DNA of 37,351 nt from Promethearchaeota archaeon (GTDB lineage Archaea; Asgardarchaeota; Lokiarchaeia; Sigyniarchaeales; SOKP01): assembly GCA_008080735.1 (NCBI GenBank), contig SHMW01000003.1, positions 87,220 to 124,570 on the forward strand, given 5' to 3'. The first letter of the stretch is position 1; every line of letters starts with the position of its first letter. Of this stretch, positions 7,434-15,979 are shown piece after piece. The position numbers were made by a program, and so were the translations under genes. The notes beneath the pieces were generated by a model. That model made no database searches, was not told where the DNA came from, and saw only the letters and a program-made list of their open reading frames with translations.

Positions 7434-8543
7434 TTAAAATGCTACATATGGAAATGAGATCTTAACTAATTTATCAATTTTAGGTCTTAATTCGTTCAAA
7501 TCAAACATTTCATTAATTTCTTTTAACAATTCATAGGGCCAAGTACGAGTAAATCTGATAATAGACTTCTTGAATAGAGCTGTTTCCCCTCCAGAAATCA
7601 CCACAAAGATTCCTTTTTTCTCTGCTAGAGAAGTTACCAGAATTTTAAAATCTCCCGCATCGATATATTCTATGCTAGCCCCTGCTCCAAGAACTTCTTT
7701 AAACATTGTAGAAACCGCAGACAAAGCCCCTGCCATTAAATGTTCTATGTTTTTTTTCGGTTGAATTTCATCCAAAGCTTTTACTTTTCTAAAATAACAA
7801 GATGTCCCACCCTCATTAAAAATCATAAAGTTAAATATTGGAAAAGGTATTAAGTAAAGATAATCTGGATGGAGTATGAAATTGGAAATTATTAATAATA
7901 AACCAATTAAAGAGAATATTAGCGCAATTGAAGTTAAAATTTCGTAGGCCGTTTCATAGAAAAATATATCCCTAATCAAGTATAACAAGCCATAGATTAT
8001 CAAACACATCAAGCCGACTGATTCAATGAGGATAGCTCTAATTTTAATTACTTTAAGTTCCTTCATTACTGTAATAAAAGCTAAAAGGAACACAGAAAAA
8101 ATTATTACTGATGATAAGAAATTCGCAAAACGAAAGAGAGTAAATATAAATATATCCCCAATCAATCTTAACTCTGTGTAATATATATTTAAAGAAAACC
8201 CATTTAAGGACATATAAATAGGGATGATAAGCTTACTTGAAACTAAGAAAATGTATAAACCTAATATAATTATTAATAAACTTAATCTGGGTCTTGGATG
8301 AGAGATCTCTTCATAATGAAAAAATAAAAACAAGATTCCCAATGGTAAAAAACTTGTCATTATCATCATAAGAATTAGATTATCAATATTTAATCCTACA
8401 GCAGTATTGGCAATTGCAATGCTTACCAACGTAGCCATGAGATATTTAATGTCAGTTTTAAATTTTCGGCTTTTTTGATAGATTATTCCAACAAGTACCA
8501 ATAAGGTAATAGAGATGGTTAAAATTAAAATATTTGAAATCAT
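7434..8543 (-). CDS. Seven-helix membrane protein with C-terminal longin/roadblock-like domain
   Basis: Residues 1-225 form seven hydrophobic segments (about 3-22, 33-52, 55-76, 87-108, 130-158, 170-190, 197-221). The remaining about 145 residues are soluble. They begin FPIFNFMIFNEGG and include HLMAGALSAVSTMFKEVLG and FVVISGGETALFKK. This strand-strand-helix pattern, with a GG turn after strand 1 and a LLAG-like helix, is what I associate with longin or roadblock-fold domains that are abundant in Asgard archaea. Those folds bind small GTPases and membrane-trafficking partners in eukaryotes. The domain call is by pattern, not search. The 7TM part has no recognised ligand motif. Monocistronic. 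Confidence 0.6.
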   Translation of the reverse strand: MISNILILTISITLLVLVGIIYQKSRKFKTDIKYLMATLVSIAIANTAVGLNIDNLILMMIMTSFLPLGILFLFFHYEEISHPRPRLSLLIIILGLYIFLVSSKLIIPIYMSLNGFSLNIYYTELRLIGDIFIFTLFRFANFLSSVIIFSVFLLAFITVMKELKVIKIRAILIESVGLMCLIIYGLLYLIRDIFFYETAYEILTSIALIFSLIGLLLIISNFILHPDYLYLIPFPIFNFMIFNEGGTSCYFRKVKALDEIQPKKNIEHLMAGALSAVSTMFKEVLGAGASIEYIDAGDFKILVTSLAEKKGIFVVISGGETALFKKSIIRFTRTWPYELLKEINEMFDLNELRPKIDKLVKISFPYVAF

Positions 8544-8751
8544 ATATAAATAATTTCGTATAGCTTTTTTAAATATATCTACAAATCTCTCTTATATATC
8601 ACTCCTCATTACATTTGAATAGCTAAAATTACGAAGATTGGAATTATTTATATATCAATTAATGAATATGGTATAGTAGCAGTATTTTATAGGGGGAAAT
8701 GTATTAGACTATTCAGAAAATAAAAATCATCTCAATGGGGGGGATTATATT
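8544..8751. other. Intergenic region, divergent promoters
   Basis: This AT-rich spacer lies between the 7TM-longin gene (minus) and the decayed dehydrogenase (plus). A G-run (GGGGGGG, about 8736-8743) just before ATG 8752 looks like the old Shine-Dalgarno of the dehydrogenase. No other gene is seen. Confidence 0.35.
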
Positions 8752-9643
8752 ATGAAAGGATTAGAGAATAGAACGCGTTTCATTAAGCCAATGGTATCGG
8801 GAGAACGTTCGCTACAAAATTGGCAGAAGAAGTTTCGAATTTGTTTTTAACTGATATCGATATTATGAATTTAGAGAAAACAATCAGCGAGGTAAAAGAA
8901 ATAGGGAATAATGTCTACGGAACTTAATGTGATCTCTCCAAAATAGAAGATTTCCAGAATGCAAAAAAATAATTCTATTCAAAATATGATCAATTAGACT
9001 TATTGATAAGTAATGCTAGAATAGTTATCGGTGGGAATATACTCGCACTCACCTTAAAAGATTGGGCAAATATATTTGATGTAAATTTATGGGGCGTTAT
9101 TAATTCTATACATTTATTTCTTCCTGACTTGTTACAGAGGCGAGAAGGTCATATCGTCAATGTCTACTCTGGAGCAGGAATAATCGGATTAACTGAACCC
9201 CCTCCCTATATTTGTTAGAAATTTGCTGTAGTTGGGCTTTCTGAAGCTCTTTTCGGGCAACTGAGAATTTTTAATATCAATGTGTCTCTCATTATCCCTT
9301 CCTATATAAAAACTGATATCAATCTTAAATGTAAGCTTAAATATCCCCAGAAACTTATAGATGATGCAGGTGAGGTAAGAATAGAAGAAATTTCAGATGA
9401 TCTCCTTACCCAAATGCAAAATCAAGCGATGTCAACTGAAAAGGCGTAAAAAGATATATTAAGGGAATCAAAAATGACCAACTTTATATTTATGATAATA
9501 AAGCACTTTTAAATAGCATGGCCATGGAAGGAAAAGATCCCGAGAAATATGAACAGTTTCTCATAAATTATAATAGAACCAGTTGGAACTTTACCAAAAC
9601 CCACTTTCAAAAAAATAGGATAAATCTTGATGAGTATTATTGA
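8752..9643 (+). pseudogene. Decayed short-chain dehydrogenase/reductase (SDR)
   Basis: Joined across one frameshift (near 8810) and four in-frame stops, the sequence reads as a classical SDR: ATKLAEEVSNLFLTDIDIMN, then LLISNARI (the NNAG-like motif), WANIFDVNLWGVINSI, EGHIVNVYSGAG, then the active-site region YIC-stop-KFAVVGLSEAL, where a TAG interrupts the YxxxK motif. Stops are TAA (about 8925), TAA (about 8970), TAG (9217) and TAA (about 9447). The N-terminal Gly-rich NAD site is lost at the frameshift. Mixed stop types and a frameshift mean decay, not recoding. The reading resumes to a final TGA at 9641. The ancestral enzyme would have been an NAD(P)-dependent oxidoreductase of about 290 residues. 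Confidence 0.85.
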
Positions 9644-9830
9644 ATCATAGTTACAGTATGCGTTTTTTTCATCGAATTTAATTTTTGTGGTTCTTTACAC
9701 AGACACGCAGTAGATTAATCGAGAATTATAAAAAAATTTATTTAAGAATAATAATTATTGTTATTACTTATTACTATATAGAATGAATTAAAATGACTCC
9801 TATTGAGTAAAATATCATTGGTGCACACGA

Positions 9831-10136
9831 ATGCAAAAAGCTAGAATCCGACTATCATCAATAGACCTCGAAGCGCTCAAATCCGTATGTGAGCAAATCG
9901 AAACCGTCTGCAAGACGCAAGGAATTAAAAAGTACGGCCCCATCCCATTGCCAACAAAACGATTGGAAGTTCCTACACGAAAAGCACCTTCGGGTCAAGG
10001 AACCGCCACGTGGGCTAAATTCGAGATGAGAATTCATAAAAGACTCTTCGAGGTAATCGCAAACGAGAAGAGCATGCACCTGATTATGAAAATTCAAATA
10101 CCCGAGTCAGTTCTTGTAGAAATCGAGTTAATGTGA
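9831..10136 (+). CDS. rps10: 30S ribosomal protein uS10 (archaeal S10)
   Basis: This protein of 101 residues is recognisable as archaeal/eukaryal uS10: MQKARIRLSS start, GPIPLPTKRLEVPTRKAPSG (the loop contacting 16S rRNA), then RIHKRLFEV and a final hydrophobic strand PESVLVEIEL. It is part of the head of the small ribosomal subunit. GGTG six bases before ATG 9831 serves as Shine-Dalgarno. In many archaea rps10 follows the gene for elongation factor 1A; here it stands alone, preceded by a decayed SDR gene and convergent with the dehydrogenase at 10208. Codon use appears richer in C/G at third positions than its neighbours, as expected for a highly expressed gene. Confidence 0.96.
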   Translation: MQKARIRLSSIDLEALKSVCEQIETVCKTQGIKKYGPIPLPTKRLEVPTRKAPSGQGTATWAKFEMRIHKRLFEVIANEKSMHLIMKIQIPESVLVEIELM

Positions 10137-10207
10137 TTTTTCTCTTTCTTATTAGGATATTATTAAGCAACTACAAATAATTTTAACTTTATTAAGAAAA
10201 ATAAAAA

Positions 10208-12079
10208 TTATAATCTTAAAAATTCTTGATCTTGCATGAATCGAGCGACATATCTTTGGGTTATTAGATCGGAACTCACATATCCAAGTACCTTAGAATT
10301 ATCAACTACAGGCATCGCTGAAATTTGATATTGCTCTAATCTGCTAATAATTAACAAAAGGTCATGATCAGGTTCGGCGAATATCACGTCTGTTGTCATA
10401 ATCTCCTCAACCTTAGAGGTGAACTTACGTTCTGCAATTGATTTGGTTATGTCCCAAGCAGTTACAACTCCCACGAGCTTTTGGTCAGATAAGACAGCAA
10501 CCATATTACTAGGTCCTCGTATTATCATAGAAGCGGCTTCATGAATTGAACTATTGACATTTATTGTTGAAATATCTTGCATTATATCCACAGCAGTTTT
10601 TTCCCTTTCACTCTTCGCTAATCGTTTAAGACTAATTCGCTCCGCAGCGGGAGTTGGTAATAATTCTTGATTGGCAGTCAGTATATCTACTAATTCAATC
10701 ATATTATGGCGAATAACTTCTTCTCTATCCTCTATTCCTGCCTTTAAACGTTTTTTGGATAAACTTTCAAAACTTTCTGAATGATCTCTTAACCAATTTT
10801 CCACAGCTTCTTCGTTTCCTAACAAATTTTCTGGTATTTGTAGTTCCTTTGGTGTTTTAATAATATGTTCTTGAGCAGCAAATATAACTCCCCCTGAATT
10901 AACTAAATAATCATTCGCAATCATCACCCCTTCTTCTCGGTATACGATCTGCTCCATCCGAGTCCGAGCGGCTTTTTTATTTGGATCTGGAGAATACGTA
11001 TTGGCTCCTTCAACGATTAATTGCCAAGTTCCCATATTTTCTACAGTCATAGATGAATTATCCGACTCTCTTACTCCCAAGTAATTGAATACGGGCGCTG
11101 CTGGAATCATACAAAAGGCGTCTTCTCTTAATAGATCATTGGGGTTTGTAGAAAATTTTGTTGGATGAGTATATCCTTTATCAATCAAATTGATTCTAAA
11201 ATATTCTGTAGTGATTAATCCTTTCCTTTTCCATAATTCAAATAAACCTTCCACAGGTAATCCATTTTTGTTATAGAGATATCCTTTGATATCACTTACT
11301 CCAATTACTTTTGCGTCTGGGATTTTTTCTTTTAAAATTCGACTAGCATGTGCCCCAACTGCCCCAAATCCTTGAATGATAACATTTAAATTATCTTTTG
11401 AAGGTAATTCGAGATTTGAAAATTGCGGGAGAACCCGTAATCGAGGCATTATGTCCAAGAGTGTTTTTAGCGCAATAACAACACCACCTCCCGCAGCCCC
11501 TAATTCATCAATCCTATTTCCCCCCATATCGGCTGTTTTTGAAACAGTACTATCTATACCATTTTGAATCGCAATTATTTTCATGTCTTCATCATTTGTA
11601 CCTACATCTGGTCCGGGAACATACAGATCTTCATATTTTTTGATTAATTTCGCAAAACCTTTAATTATTAGATTATGATCTTTTTGAGATAATTCTCTAC
11701 TTGCCACAATACCAGCTTTACCCCCTCCATAAGGTAAATGAGCTGCAGCATTTTTCAAAGTCATTCCTCTCGCCAGGTTATAAATATCAGAAGGGAGAAG
11801 ATCTGGAAGCATTCTGATTCCTCCCATAGAGGGAGTACCCATTGAGATATTGTCGATTATCAAATATCCTCCAATTTCTTTTGGAGAATCCTCATCCCAC
11901 ATACAAATAACCAAATTAGGACCTAATTTATCCCCAATTATTCCAAGATGGGAAAGTAAGTGTTCATCCTTGTTTTCAAATTCTAAATAACATTTTCCCT
12001 CTTCTTTGACCAATCGATTTTCTATAGCATTAATGGGAAGATGTTCCCACAAAAATTGTTTCATTTGTTTTGGAATCAT
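10208..12079 (-). CDS. Glu/Leu/Phe/Val dehydrogenase with C-terminal CBS-domain pair
   Basis: Residues 1-490 are a GDH-family oxidative deaminase: MTLKNAA (Lys109), YGGGKAGI (Lys121), PGPDVGT (catalytic Asp158), and the NAD-binding GFGAVGAH (237-244). NDYLVNSGGVIFAAQEH closes the domain. Residues about 500-615 add two CBS repeats, with DIMQDISTINVNSSIHEAAS and EEIMTTDVIFAEPDHDLLL marking the starts of each and AVLSDQKLVGVVTAWDI and MPVVDNSKVLGYVSSDLI their ends. CBS pairs bind adenine nucleotides, so the enzyme could be gated by energy charge or SAM. Family members deaminate glutamate or branched/aromatic amino acids; the substrate is not determined. It is 623 residues long against the usual about 420. 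Convergent with rps10. Confidence 0.9.
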   Translation of the reverse strand: MIPKQMKQFLWEHLPINAIENRLVKEEGKCYLEFENKDEHLLSHLGIIGDKLGPNLVICMWDEDSPKEIGGYLIIDNISMGTPSMGGIRMLPDLLPSDIYNLARGMTLKNAAAHLPYGGGKAGIVASRELSQKDHNLIIKGFAKLIKKYEDLYVPGPDVGTNDEDMKIIAIQNGIDSTVSKTADMGGNRIDELGAAGGGVVIALKTLLDIMPRLRVLPQFSNLELPSKDNLNVIIQGFGAVGAHASRILKEKIPDAKVIGVSDIKGYLYNKNGLPVEGLFELWKRKGLITTEYFRINLIDKGYTHPTKFSTNPNDLLREDAFCMIPAAPVFNYLGVRESDNSSMTVENMGTWQLIVEGANTYSPDPNKKAARTRMEQIVYREEGVMIANDYLVNSGGVIFAAQEHIIKTPKELQIPENLLGNEEAVENWLRDHSESFESLSKKRLKAGIEDREEVIRHNMIELVDILTANQELLPTPAAERISLKRLAKSEREKTAVDIMQDISTINVNSSIHEAASMIIRGPSNMVAVLSDQKLVGVVTAWDITKSIAERKFTSKVEEIMTTDVIFAEPDHDLLLIISRLEQYQISAMPVVDNSKVLGYVSSDLITQRYVARFMQDQEFLRL

Positions 12080-13129
12080 TTTATATTTTGCCTATTTGCT
12101 GTAATTTAAAAATAGAGATATAATTCGCCTATTAATTATTATCCTAACACTAATTTCGATGTATTATCTTTATGTATCGGAAAAATATAAATTTATGGTA
12201 ATTTTATCAATTCCTCCTAAAGAGCTGGATCCCTTTCAAAAACAACTCTATCAGATTTTAGAATTTCTATGAGATCTAAATAAACGCGCTCTCTTGTTCT
12301 TGCATAATGATGTCGCCGTTTAAGTGTTTTTTTAAAAATAGACTTTCGAGATAATGTTCACTCAAAAAAAAGACAATTCTCTCAAGGCTCAAATTTAGAA
12401 AAAATTCACTCAATTTAGATTTATCTTATTTGAATCCCAATACTCAGGCATCATATTCTTAGATTTTGTAAAAGATGAAAACTTTTTCAATAATGTTGGA
12501 AATAGTTCTAATCGTTCTCTAGTTCTTTTATATTATTTCAATTTAAACATTACACTCTATATTAGATTCAGATATTATAATGATTGATTTTATTTAACAT
12601 AATTGGCAGATATTCATTTGGCTGTTTTATCGAGATTTAAAATTGGAGTATTTGAAATATTAGAAGTGTGAGATTCGATGTATAATCTAAACGAAATAAA
12701 TATCAATCTATAATGATTAATCAAAAGATTCTTGAGTGAATTTTATTCCTTTATCAAATAAATAGGACTTGACCTTGCTTGGTGCCCCTTATCAAAAGTA
12801 TTTTTAATCCATAATAGCTCGACCTCTTCACTTTATGTTTTGATTTTGAATTCTCTTTTAAAAGAATACGACTTTTTCATAATTCGTTAGAGAGCCGAAA
12901 AATTTGTCCTTGTTTATTTAGTCCTTCAGCATGATATAATTTTTCACATCTTGATTCTGAAAATGATAATTCGAAACGGGTTTGAGGGGAAAGAAATAAA
13001 AATACCTGGTTCATTAATGAATTAGAATGGAATAATCAAAATGAAAGTGGGGGACGTTTTTGAAGGAGTTGAATTAGATTGACCAATGGCTCATAAAAAT
13101 ATTGTCTAGTTCTATATTAATTAAAACAC
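12080..13129. other. Gene-free region with possible coding remnants
   Basis: No intact gene is seen. A frame from ATG about 12195 reads MVILSIPPKELDPFQKQLYQ and further plausible codons, but meets a TGA after 25 codons and a TAA soon after. This suggests an eroded gene that I cannot identify. The rest is AT-rich with stops in all frames I examined. With the broken nucleotidyltransferase next to it, the stretch looks like a decay zone. The promoter of the dehydrogenase gene must lie near 12090-12130. Confidence 0.4.
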
Positions 13130-13640
13130 CTAAAATTCAATTTTATCACCGAAATGTTTGATTGGCCATTGCCAATAAAGGTCTGTTTTAATTACTCCTT
13201 TTGCTTCTAGCTCTTTAAATAACTTATCTCTCAAATCTTTAAGAATACATTCTGGGTCATAAAGAATCTTACCCTCATCAAACGCATCCAAAAGAAGATA
13301 AAACTTAGAATTTAATAAACTCTTTAATTCCTTAAGTGTCCACCAAAAATCTTGGATCCCTGAGCATACTTCTTTGGTTAGTTCAAAAACAAATTCTTTT
13401 CTCTCCCATATTCCCGAGGGAAGGTTTTAACAAATGATAATTATATCAATACCGCTTGAATAAAATTCATCATCTCTTGCATTATTCTTGGCAACTGACC
13501 CGAAAAGTAAGATTCCTACAAAATCTTTATTTTGGCTAAAAATATGTTCAAGATAATCCTTTAACTTTTTTCTATAATATTCAATTTTTATAAATGATAA
13601 ATCTACCGGAATTTTCTCGTTTATTTTGTTTTCCCTTATG
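13130..13640 (-). pseudogene. Broken MNT-type nucleotidyltransferase-domain gene
   Basis: The minus strand reads an NTase fold: FVGILLFGSVAKNNARDDEF, then SGIDIIIIC, a TAA stop, and NLPSGIWERKEFVFELTKEV through to a TAG at 13130-13132. GS-x10-DxD is the hallmark of the Pol-beta/MNT superfamily; here GS is present and the DxD region reads GIDI, with one acidic residue missing. Intact family members are small nucleotidyltransferases, often antitoxins paired with HEPN toxins. No HEPN partner is visible. A start codon is not clear; the 5' limit is approximate. One clean in-frame stop and a damaged active site support loss of function. Confidence 0.7.
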
Positions 13641-13683
13641 TAATATTTTTAAATTTGTCAATCTCTTTTTTTCTAGGAAAGAA

Positions 13684-15018
13684 TCAAAAAACAAACACTA
13701 GCAATGCGATATATCCTATTCCCAAGAGTATATGAAATAGGGCAAACACTCCTCCAACCTTAAAAAGACGTCTATATGACATATCATCAACTTGGTTGTC
13801 ACGACTGATCTCTAAAGTTGCCAAATCGGCCGCACTTCCTTGCGGAAGGAAATTCCCGCCCAAGTTAATCCCAAGGATAAAAGCTACCACTATGGGGCCG
13901 AGATAAAACTCTGGTAAGTTAAATAGAAATCGGACGATCGGAATAAAAATTATAGTGACTGGAGTATTATCAATCAGCCCACTTAAAATTGACGTGCTTA
14001 TCAATATAATGATCGCTAACACAAATTCATTTTCCGCGGATACATTAGCAATAATATTTTCGATGAAAAGGATGATTCCATTAGCTTCTAATAGTCCAAC
14101 AAAAATAAACAACGCCATAAAAAAGTAAATGAGTTTATAGTCGACGTGTGAAAGGTATTTTGAGAGAGAGAGCTTTTTCTTTCCGTCGCGATTTTCCACC
14201 GGATTAATCAAAACAAAAATCAATGCGCCTATCAACCCTGCTAAATATATCTCTGGGATTATAATAAGGAGTATTATAAATATAACTAATCCGATTAAAT
14301 TCAGTATAAATTTTGGTTTCTCAATACTCGGTTCGGTTAATAATGTATCCCCTTCAATCTCCTCGGGTGCACAAGCGTGAGATGCGCAAAAATTAATATC
14401 ATTTTTGAGGGTAAATTTGTCCAAGAGTATAAGAGTAGAAATTAATGCAATCACGAAGTAAGGCCCCAATTTAATTACAAACCATAAAAATTCCAATCCA
14501 AACTCATTCGAAATCAAAATATTTTGAGCAGAACCGAAGGGGGTTAACGTGGCTGCAATATTGATACAGATAGTCATTCCGAGTAAATATGCAGCTGGTT
14601 TAATATTGAGTTTCCTACAAGCAACGATAATAACGGGTGCGAAAATTAATGCAATACTCAAATCTTCTACAATCGTAGCCAGTAAGGTGGAAATTATACA
14701 TATAATATAAAACATTGCGCGTAAGTTATTCTGGTATTTTACAACCACTAATCTGGCGATCTCATCAAAAACCTTATTTTCTTTAAGAATTTCTACGATG
14801 GTAAACATGGTAATTAAAAAAAATATCACTTCCCATTCAATTATCTCAATATAAAACTTGAGCTCACGAGTTTCGGGAATAAACACAGCCGTAGCTAGGC
14901 CCCCTAACAGAATAAATATAAAAGTATAATAAATATAATCCCTTTCCTCGAAGAACAAAATAACGACGACGCCTAAAAAACAAATCAGCACAAAGATTTG
15001 AAGAAATAAATTTGTCAT
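13684..15018 (-). CDS. ArsB/NhaD-type ion transporter (arsenite/Na+:H+/citrate superfamily)
   Basis: This polytopic protein of 444 residues has about 11-12 hydrophobic segments. Signature regions of the ArsB/NhaD/CitM fold are present: LTPFGSAQNILISNEFG in the first half and SGLIDNTPVTIIFIPIV plus LGINLGGNFLPQGSAADL in the second. These are the paired re-entrant loops of the inverted-repeat fold. A soluble loop near residues 200-225 contains CASHACAPEE, two Cys that could bind metal or form a disulphide. The ion could be arsenite, sodium or an organic anion; no arsR or arsenate reductase lies nearby. It is transcribed alone, and divergent from the 15200 gene. Confidence 0.85.
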   Translation of the reverse strand: MTNLFLQIFVLICFLGVVVILFFEERDYIYYTFIFILLGGLATAVFIPETRELKFYIEIIEWEVIFFLITMFTIVEILKENKVFDEIARLVVVKYQNNLRAMFYIICIISTLLATIVEDLSIALIFAPVIIVACRKLNIKPAAYLLGMTICINIAATLTPFGSAQNILISNEFGLEFLWFVIKLGPYFVIALISTLILLDKFTLKNDINFCASHACAPEEIEGDTLLTEPSIEKPKFILNLIGLVIFIILLIIIPEIYLAGLIGALIFVLINPVENRDGKKKLSLSKYLSHVDYKLIYFFMALFIFVGLLEANGIILFIENIIANVSAENEFVLAIIILISTSILSGLIDNTPVTIIFIPIVRFLFNLPEFYLGPIVVAFILGINLGGNFLPQGSAADLATLEISRDNQVDDMSYRRLFKVGGVFALFHILLGIGYIALLVFVF

Positions 15019-15199
15019 ATTATTATAAATAAACTTCTCGAATATAATTAGTATTTGGTGAGAAGACTTCTTAGTTGATAATTTTATAATTATTCATTAT
15101 CTTGATTTAGATATAAGGTTTATTTTTATAGAATATATACATTTCCGACGAAAAAATCACCGAAAAGATGAAAAAAATTTCAATGATGTTAAATTATTA

Positions 15200-15973
15200 T
15201 TGATATATAACATAATTAGCAGAATTAGAAGATTTAAAAATTTTTTGAATGTAAAATTGACAGATCATCACAATAAATCATTTTTTGGACATGAGGTAGG
15301 TGTTATTATACAAAGCCCAGCGAAAAATCTTCCGCATATCTTTCTAACCTGTATTAGAAGGAAAGAGGATGGGATCTGGGAAAAACCGTCACAAGGAGAA
15401 GGGAAAACGATTAAATTGAGCATAGAGGAGACCATATGTATATTGGAGGTATTAGAGCGACGTTTAGCAAATTGGCGTGGATATCATGTATTCCATGATG
15501 ACAAGACCGAGATTTACGTAGGATGGGAAGATGAAACTCGAAACATTTGTGTGTTTAGGATTGGAGATTATGAAAAGAAATTCAGATTTCCCAGCACACG
15601 GTTTTTGACCTTGCTTCTGGAACATATTGTAAAAGAAAAAATTGAATTTGCAACCAGCGGAACATTTAAGGAGAAACTTGAAGAAAAGGAGGAGGAAACA
15701 GAAGATGAATATCGTGTCTTCTCCGAACAAATTTATGCGCGAGACGGTCTCCATGTGGTAGAAACTACCGAATATGGAGTTTCTGTAGATTTAGTTGAAA
15801 TCCAAGCGAAAATAAAAGTCGAAAGTCCAAAAGCACTTTTAATCGATTTGGAGAATGGACAGGAATTCTGGATTCCAAAAAGCACAGTTCATTCTGATTT
15901 CGATACCCAAGAACGTGAGAAATATCAATTATTTAAAGTAGAAAAATGGATTGTAGAAAAAAATCTCTTTTAA
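15200..15973 (+). CDS. Hypothetical protein, 257 aa, acidic linker between two small domains
   Basis: I do not recognise this protein. The start shown is a TTG at 15200; later TTG codons (for example near 15245) are also possible. Residues about 70-155 have alternating strands and helices with IKLSIEETICILEVLERRL and YVGWEDE, a pattern seen in small nucleic-acid-binding folds, though not diagnostic. A Glu-rich stretch (KLEEKEEETEDEY) links to a C-terminal part of about 55 residues with IQAKIKVESPKALLIDLENG and EFWIPKS, resembling short beta-barrel modules. No signal peptide or membrane segment. It ends 6 bp before the cation transporter, so the two are likely co-transcribed. Confidence 0.65.
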   Translation: MIYNIISRIRRFKNFLNVKLTDHHNKSFFGHEVGVIIQSPAKNLPHIFLTCIRRKEDGIWEKPSQGEGKTIKLSIEETICILEVLERRLANWRGYHVFHDDKTEIYVGWEDETRNICVFRIGDYEKKFRFPSTRFLTLLLEHIVKEKIEFATSGTFKEKLEEKEEETEDEYRVFSEQIYARDGLHVVETTEYGVSVDLVEIQAKIKVESPKALLIDLENGQEFWIPKSTVHSDFDTQEREKYQLFKVEKWIVEKNLF

Positions 15974-15979
15974 ATTGAA

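Noticed and set aside
9217..9219. TAG inside the YxxxK motif of the SDR sequence as a pyrrolysine or readthrough codon
   Set aside because: The same gene has three TAA stops and a frameshift, so simple decay explains it.
9231..9255. A near match of about 20 bases (TTGGGCTTTCTGAAGCTCTT) between the SDR pseudogene and the start region of the SRP RNA (20791-20812)
   Set aside because: One short match with an indel and no further similarity; most likely chance.
12195..12330. ORF with in-frame TGA as a second selenoprotein candidate
   Set aside because: The TGA has no Cys context and a TAA follows shortly; fits a decayed gene.
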